Origin: Bryum argenteum
Lineage: Eukaryota; Streptophyta; Bryopsida; Bryales; Bryaceae
Assembly (NCBI GenBank): GCA_037043015.1
Contig: CM073323.1
Coordinates: forward strand, 23,092,758 to 23,156,757
Direction: 5' to 3'
DNA: 64,000 bases
Shown: piece by piece, positions 59,301 through 64,000 of the stretch
How positions within the stretch are numbered: position 1 is the first letter of the stretch
Layout of the letters: each line of letters starts with the position of its first letter
The notes under the pieces: generated by a model
Databases searched by the model: none
Seen by the model: the letters and a program-made list of their open reading frames with translations, nothing else
What the model was told of the DNA's origin: nothing
Program-made: the position numbers and the translations under genes

Positions 59301-62085
59301 AGTTCATCATTATTATGGCTAGTGTTAAAGAAAGACATAGTCTTGTAAAGGGGAGAAGGTAAGCTCATAATATATTTATAACTTCCAATTCAATTTCTAA
59401 TTTGTTGTTGCTTAACTTTGTTACTACAACTTTCAAATCTACTCCTGATCAACTTTGGTTCAACTTGCAAAATTATGCCTACTTAATTTACAACATCCAA
59501 AGTTGGTCTCAAACTCTCAATGTGTCAAATTAAAGACTACATTAAATACTAGGGCAGTTTTCCTCCATTCCAATCAGGCATAAAACGTACCGTAATTGTG
59601 CAAACATAGTTACAATGGACTTGAATTATTTTTAAACACCATTACTTATGAGCATACAAAGTAATCAACATAAAGTATTGTGAAGGGTTTTATAACATTT
59701 GTACAAGGAATATGAAGATTACATCTCCTTTAAGAAAAATGAGATATAGAGATTTTATAAGAAGCACTAAGTTCATTAAAATGCACATCCGAAATACATT
59801 TTGAAATATATAAAATTGTCATACTCTTTGTAAAGATAGAAAAACTTATGAACGCGTGTTATCTTACCAGAAAGTTGTGGAAAAGTATGGAAAATGCAAT
59901 AAGAGTCTTCCATTTAGACCATCACCTTGTACTATTGATGCCTCAACGTCTGGACCACCAATTATGATCAACGATCTTGGACCTTGTTTAGAACTTACTC
60001 ATTTGAAAGTGGGACATCTGAACAAAGCACCTTCAGAGGTATATTAAATATCCAAATATATTCTTTACATCTTAGAGTTAAGTACTAAAGAACTTCGAGA
60101 GCTCATATTTAGAGCATCCCCAACAGACTAGCTAAAGGGGTGGGACTGGCTACATTTAGGGGGGAAACGGTAATCATCCTTTTCCAACAAATTGGGGATT
60201 TTACCCGTCACATATGGCAGGGTTGGCAGCCCGCCAAAGGGAGACCCTCGTCCTACCAAAGGTAGTGTCTTTCTAAGCCCCTCTACTTGCTCAGCCACGA
60301 ACCCAAGTTCCACCTAAACGATTTGTCTTCTTCTTTTGAAGAAACTTCAAAACATTTTATTAATTGGCTTTTGAGTACTTTAGATTCTTTGATCATGGTG
60401 TAATGAAGTTTGGTATAGTGGGGAATTTAACATATCTTTAATAAGAGTGTTATAGAAGAGTGAGAATTCAAAGGGGTACTAGAGTTAACAAACCCTCTTC
60501 TCTTGGCTACAATTTACCTCGTCTTCTCCTTGGTCTGTTAGAGATGCTCTTAGACTTATTGGTAACTGAAATCAATAAGATATCAATGAGATAATTACAA
60601 TAATTAAGTCCATTCTTCTAGTCAACTATTATTTCAATTTGACACAATCATTATATTCCGTTATTCATTTCACAACATTACGAATTACATATAAACCTCT
60701 TGTAATAGTAATATGTAAGTACTAAGTAACTTCTTAAAAGTTGGTTGGTGTTTTGAAAGTGCTACCTTTTTGCTATTAATGTTCTTTTATGAATACTAAG
60801 TTCACAAAAATGAGATATGTATTTACCCAAAGATTGCAAGTTTTGAATAGTTCAAGTTTGTTGATTTGGAATGTCAACAATGTAAATATAACAACATATA
60901 TCTTGTCTTGTAGCTTGTCACTATGACTAAGAAAATATTTTAAAACTACATAAGAGTTTAGTTCTAATAATAGAGTTATATGGTGTTGGAAGATGATTGC
61001 TTTTTCTACATCAGACCCAACGGGCCTCCAATTAGTTCGTGTTGTGGAGCAAGTACGAAACAATTTGCCACAACTTATCATACGAGAAGTAGGGAAAATA
61101 GTAAGATTATCCTTAATAATCTTTTGGAATCATGAAGCAATGATGAAACTTTAATGAAAATACATGTAGAAAAGGAATTGGACAAAAAATTGTAAAGTCA
61201 AAACCAACTTTCTAGAAGGTGGTTAACAAGTTTTTTACTTCTTTGCATGGTGGGTTGAGAACCACTTTTCTTTCCTCTTCTTAACATCCAATCGTATGTT
61301 TTCTACCTGAGAGTATTTTTAATTACTGTCCCAAAAATTGACCATTGGATGTAAACCATTTGAGAGATCATAACATTCAAAGTTTGTCTCCCAAGTTTTT
61401 TTGGGCATTGTGAAGATTGTGTTTGAAATTTGGGGGGGTTGCCCTTGTAAAATTTTTAAACTTCTTGACTTGAGTCACTTTGGAATTTGAGTAGTGATTT
61501 GGTCAGGAACATATTTTTCTAAAAAAAATAATCAAAAAAGTTAGTTTCTCAAGCTGCCCATTTTTTACTTGAAACGTAAATTTTGAATTAGAATTTTTTT
61601 GAAGAATCTTTCACAAATTAAGTAACTACTCTATGTTTGAAGGCTTATTGTGGAAAAGTCTTTGAGTCCAAGCGTCGTTTTGTGAGTTGGATGTGGTTCT
61701 CAAGTCACCAAGCTTCTAGAAAGTAGAAAAATATTCCCAAAAAAATCTTTTTATAGTGTGCTACAGCTCCTCAAAATTTGGGATCGACCACAAAATGGTT
61801 GATTGGACTCTTAGGGATAAAAGAGTTGTAGTTGATATGCGAACACATATTAAAACTTACATCACAAGTTGCATAATTACATGATCAAAATATATGTTTT
61901 TCATCAAAAAAAAAGAAGTATTTGTTTGACATGGTTCCATATAAAGCTTAGATTATCATTTGTAGTTAATATAATTTCTTATGTTGCAGGTGAATAACAA
62001 TCTTTCTAAGAGGGATTCTACAAAATACATCACTTCTAACAAAGAAGGATCTAAACATTGTTCTTCACCTACTTATAAATACTAA
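44337..62085 (+). CDS. Large WD40 / coiled-coil / Ser-rich repeat protein, unknown family
   Basis: Sixteen exons chain in one frame: 44337-44403, 44687-44793, 45053-45260, 46513-46737, 46845-47097, 47710-47896, 48484-48756, 48919-49572, 49698-49824, 51404-52357, 52701-52879, 55721-56994, 58117-58322, 58939-59105, 59871-60038, 61990-62085, about 1714 aa. Residues 1-350 are a WD40 propeller (LLLTSDHKGILYVWNTY, VWLGFSNGDIGIMD, TIWSGSEDNMIKVWS, NVWSGSLDDTILVWD, LWAFSSGKNVKVW). Then come about 730 residues of mostly heptad-rich, Lys/Glu-rich coiled coil, a 425-residue Ser/Arg/Ala-rich exon with 15-residue repeats, another short coil and a polar tail. No enzyme domain. The exon 6 end is uncertain: a strong donor at 47941 breaks the frame, while a weaker one at 47897 keeps it. 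The 3' end is also uncertain. Introns are repeat-rich and up to 2.8 kb. A scaffold or cytoskeletal role is inferred from architecture only. Confidence 0.7.
45261..46512. other. Long intron 3 of the WD40/coiled-coil gene
   Basis: AT-rich, with no repeat family or exon recognised beyond the splice sites. Confidence 0.4.
49825..51403. other. Long intron 9 of the WD40/coiled-coil gene
   Basis: AT-rich apart from 50280-50660. There two loosely similar G-rich stretches (GGATTGGGGCACGGGCGG.. and GGATTGGACGGGGGATAG..) flank an AATATTGAAAATTAATATT-type palindrome. Probably a decayed insertion of unknown family. Confidence 0.35.
52961..53280 (+). mobile_element. tRNA-derived SINE with A and B boxes
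   Basis: About 320 bp in intron 11 of the WD40/coiled-coil gene. The head contains a pol III A box (TGGCTTGGTGG, 52974-52984) and a B box (GGATTCTAACC, 53017-53027) spaced like those of a tRNA gene. The body is shared with the copies at 24-27 kb and 42 kb. It contains a G run (about nine) at 53073-53081. The 3' CTT tail seen in the other copies is missing, so the end is set by homology. Confidence 0.75.
53281..55720. other. Rest of intron 11
   Basis: AT-rich, several short frames, none supported by domain or splice context. No repeat recognised. Confidence 0.35.
56162..56445 (+). repeat. 45-bp coding repeats (15 residues each)
   Basis: Inside exon 12: SILAENNAEILAQQA, LDLAENNADILAERA, SVLAENTADVLAQRA, SILAENTAEALVDTA, a short 11-residue unit, SMIAQNSLEMLPQRA, then SLIAQRNS. 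The pattern is xxLAENxAxxLAxRA, amphipathic and Ala-rich. DNA units have diverged more than the protein pattern. Confidence 0.85.
60112..60549. mobile_element. Tourist-like MITE in intron 15
   Basis: 438 bp with ends GAGCATCCCCAACAGACTAG and (inverted) GAGCATCTCTAACAGACCAAGG, TTA at 60109-60111 and 60550-60552. The first bases GAGCATC match the ends of the PIF/Harbinger element at 24179-27020. Non-coding. Confidence 0.75.
61370..61580 (-). mobile_element. Old family A TTAA element fragment in intron 15
   Basis: About 200 bp matching the interior of family A in the orientation of 6834-7758 (GGTTGCCCTTGTAAAATT, CACTTTGGAATTTGAGTAGTGATTTGGTCA, ACTTGAAACG). Ends not preserved. Confidence 0.5.
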
Positions 62086-64000
62086 TTTACCAAGAGTATA
62101 TTCCACTTGTTTATTATTTATTCTTAATAGTTATTTGTAAGAGTAAATAAAAACATGTATATTTTAGGTAATCCACTCAAAATCTACAAAATGCATTGTA
62201 TTAAGGTATTTAAAAATTCGAATTCTTCGTACAATTCGGAAGGGATATTTATTAGAAGGTTTACTATCTATATATGCAAGGAATATATAGATAGTCAATT
62301 TACAAGGAATATTTAAAAAGTACACTTTGCAAAACCCACAAAAATTTTACTATTTTCTTCGTAAATTTAGAAATTTATTAAAAGTCCTTGAATCTATGGA
62401 CAATTTTCTCAGAAACAAAATACAATGATATGGAGAAGCATTTATGTCTCTATCCATTCAGATTAAAACAAATTACAGATATGTGCATTTAGTTTATATT
62501 TCTAAAGTGTCCACTGTGTTTTATTTTAGTCCTAAAACGTCATTTACTTGAGGATTTATACAGATAAACTAAAGGTTACCAATTCATGTTACTATTGTGC
62601 AATCTTGTCAAAGAATTTTTGTGCGGAATGTGTATCAAAATCAAATTTATCGAACTACATAGATTGGAAGACCATATTATATGTGTTCTCAAGAAAGATT
62701 TTAAAGTTTCATGATTTTCACTTCAAAGTGGAATTGCTATCAACAACCCGTTTGCAAATATATAACCTCCAATTTAGAAGTCATTTACTTCCATCTCAAG
62801 AACATCCTACTAGTACTCTAAAAAACCTCTTCAAAACATCTATGCTTAGGTAATAGCCTTGCCATGGTTGAAACTTTCCCAAATTTTTTGAAGGAAAAAA
62901 GTATCCTAAAGTAAACCCCTTGTAGTAAAACGTATGTTATATCTTCATAATATCTCAGTTCAAATTAATATTTTTACCATAAAGTGTACTCAAAATCAAA
63001 TTCAACCCAACAAATTGAGTTGAAATTAGATGGTGGGTTAAGAAGATACAATCCTCAAGGACCATGTGCTTTTTTGGGTTGTTTGATATGATGCATCATT
63101 GCAAATCTTATATCAATATTTTTTAGAACAATACTCCAACTAGAAATGTGTTGAACTTTATCATTGAATCACACTTAAACTATATGGAAATCATAGAAAG
63201 AAAAACTTTAAAATAAAAAATGGGCTCATAATAGTGATACATGCTTCATGCATTGAAACCCCACAACAAAAGCTACTTGCACAAAGACGCTATTTATACA
63301 ATCGAACCATCTTTGGTTAATACAAGATATTAAGGTTTTTACCACAAAAACCAGATCTGATTTGGAATCCACTTCAACGAGTGTTGTCAAAAACAAGCAC
63401 TCTAAAAAACATTTATAACTTCTTAAATTTTTTTCGTGATCCAAGATTTCAAATTTTGATATTTTGCATTTTTGAGAGTTGACGAGGTTCTACATGATAG
63501 CTTGCAAAGTCTTGGTAATCTCTTGTCTTTCTTTGAGATATTTTTGTAAAACTAAATGGCCATAGTATTTGGAGTCAAATGGCTTATGTCCCTTAAATAT
63601 TTGATCACCCTTATTATACCCTATATCCATCAACTCCCACCTATGTCAATGGTTGGGTAAATTTCTTAGATTTCTTTAATTTCTTGTGGACCATTTACAC
63701 TCCTCCATATTGTTTGTACTCAATAGGCTTGTTACCAAACCTATAATCTCCTTCAATATATTCAAACATATCCTGAAATCCTCAACAATTTCCTTGGGTA
63801 CGAGGAATTTTATTTGAGTTTATATCTTTAAATTATGACCAAAAAAATTATCAAAAAACTAGTGTAATAAAACAAAGCCACGCTCATGTTACAAAGGGGC
63901 AAGACACCTTGGTTGTTTAAAGACATTCTCCTCATTGACATGATAAGTCTATAAAATCTTCATATCAATGGACCTCTTCTTGTACTCATGATAGTTACAA
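62086..64000. other. AT-rich DNA to the end of the window
   Basis: No gene, RNA or repeat recognised. The 101-codon plus frame at 62548-62853 and the minus frame near 63226-63444 are AT-driven and have no splice or domain support. Confidence 0.35.

Noticed and set aside
1-64000. CRISPR array, bacterial operon, tRNA or rRNA gene, retroviral or LTR-element coding domains
   Set aside because: None seen. The only tRNA-like promoter boxes belong to the SINE, and no reverse transcriptase, integrase or capsid-like frame was recognised.

Overview
The window is nuclear DNA of a green plant. Introns follow GT/AG rules, the conserved genes match land-plant orthologues exon by exon, telo-boxes sit in front of two housekeeping genes, and the intergenic DNA is AT-rich and full of small DNA transposons and SINEs. 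An XIP-type aquaporin with an unusual pore, together with moderately long introns, makes a seedless streptophyte (moss- or liverwort-like) my best guess. That placement is inference.

Layout. 1-634: last exon of an unidentified + strand gene. 1.9-2.4 kb: a MITE. 2.8-3.8 kb (-): NAA20, catalytic subunit of NatB, six exons, 174 aa. 3.9-11.2 kb: a repeat-dominated block with TTAA-flanked (piggyBac-like) elements, one nested inside a relative, a palindromic MITE, a PIF/Harbinger-type MITE, homopolymer tracts and a 25-bp minisatellite. 11.4-12.4 kb (+): a methylesterase-type alpha/beta hydrolase, three exons. 13.2-16.7 kb: more MITEs, including two TTAA elements sharing one target site. 17.3-21.35 kb (-): cytosolic PheRS beta subunit, 18 exons, 599 aa. 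22.5-27.4 kb: further TTAA elements and a SINE copy carrying a 2.84-kb PIF/Harbinger element and, 10 bp away, a 217-bp TA-flanked MITE. 29.4-37.3 kb (+): WDR11, 20 exons, 1355 aa. 39.4-41.1 kb (+): XIP-like aquaporin, three exons. 42.2-42.5 kb: head-to-head SINE fragments. 44.3-62.1 kb (+): a large 16-exon gene whose model reads as a WD40 propeller, long coiled coils, a Ser/Arg-rich segment with 15-residue repeats, and a charged tail. I do not recognise this family. 62.1-64 kb: AT-rich, nothing recognised.

The conserved genes are housekeeping: N-terminal acetylation (NAA20), tRNA charging (PheRS beta) and Golgi/endosomal trafficking (WDR11). They show no sign of working as one pathway. The least explained parts are the WD40/coiled-coil gene and the set of non-autonomous families that all insert at TTAA with CCCY termini, a pattern typical of piggyBac and not commonly reported from land plants.

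Exon coordinates were assembled by hand from splice signals and reading-frame continuity. Where I say a gene closes in frame, I counted the exon lengths. No alignment or database search was run.
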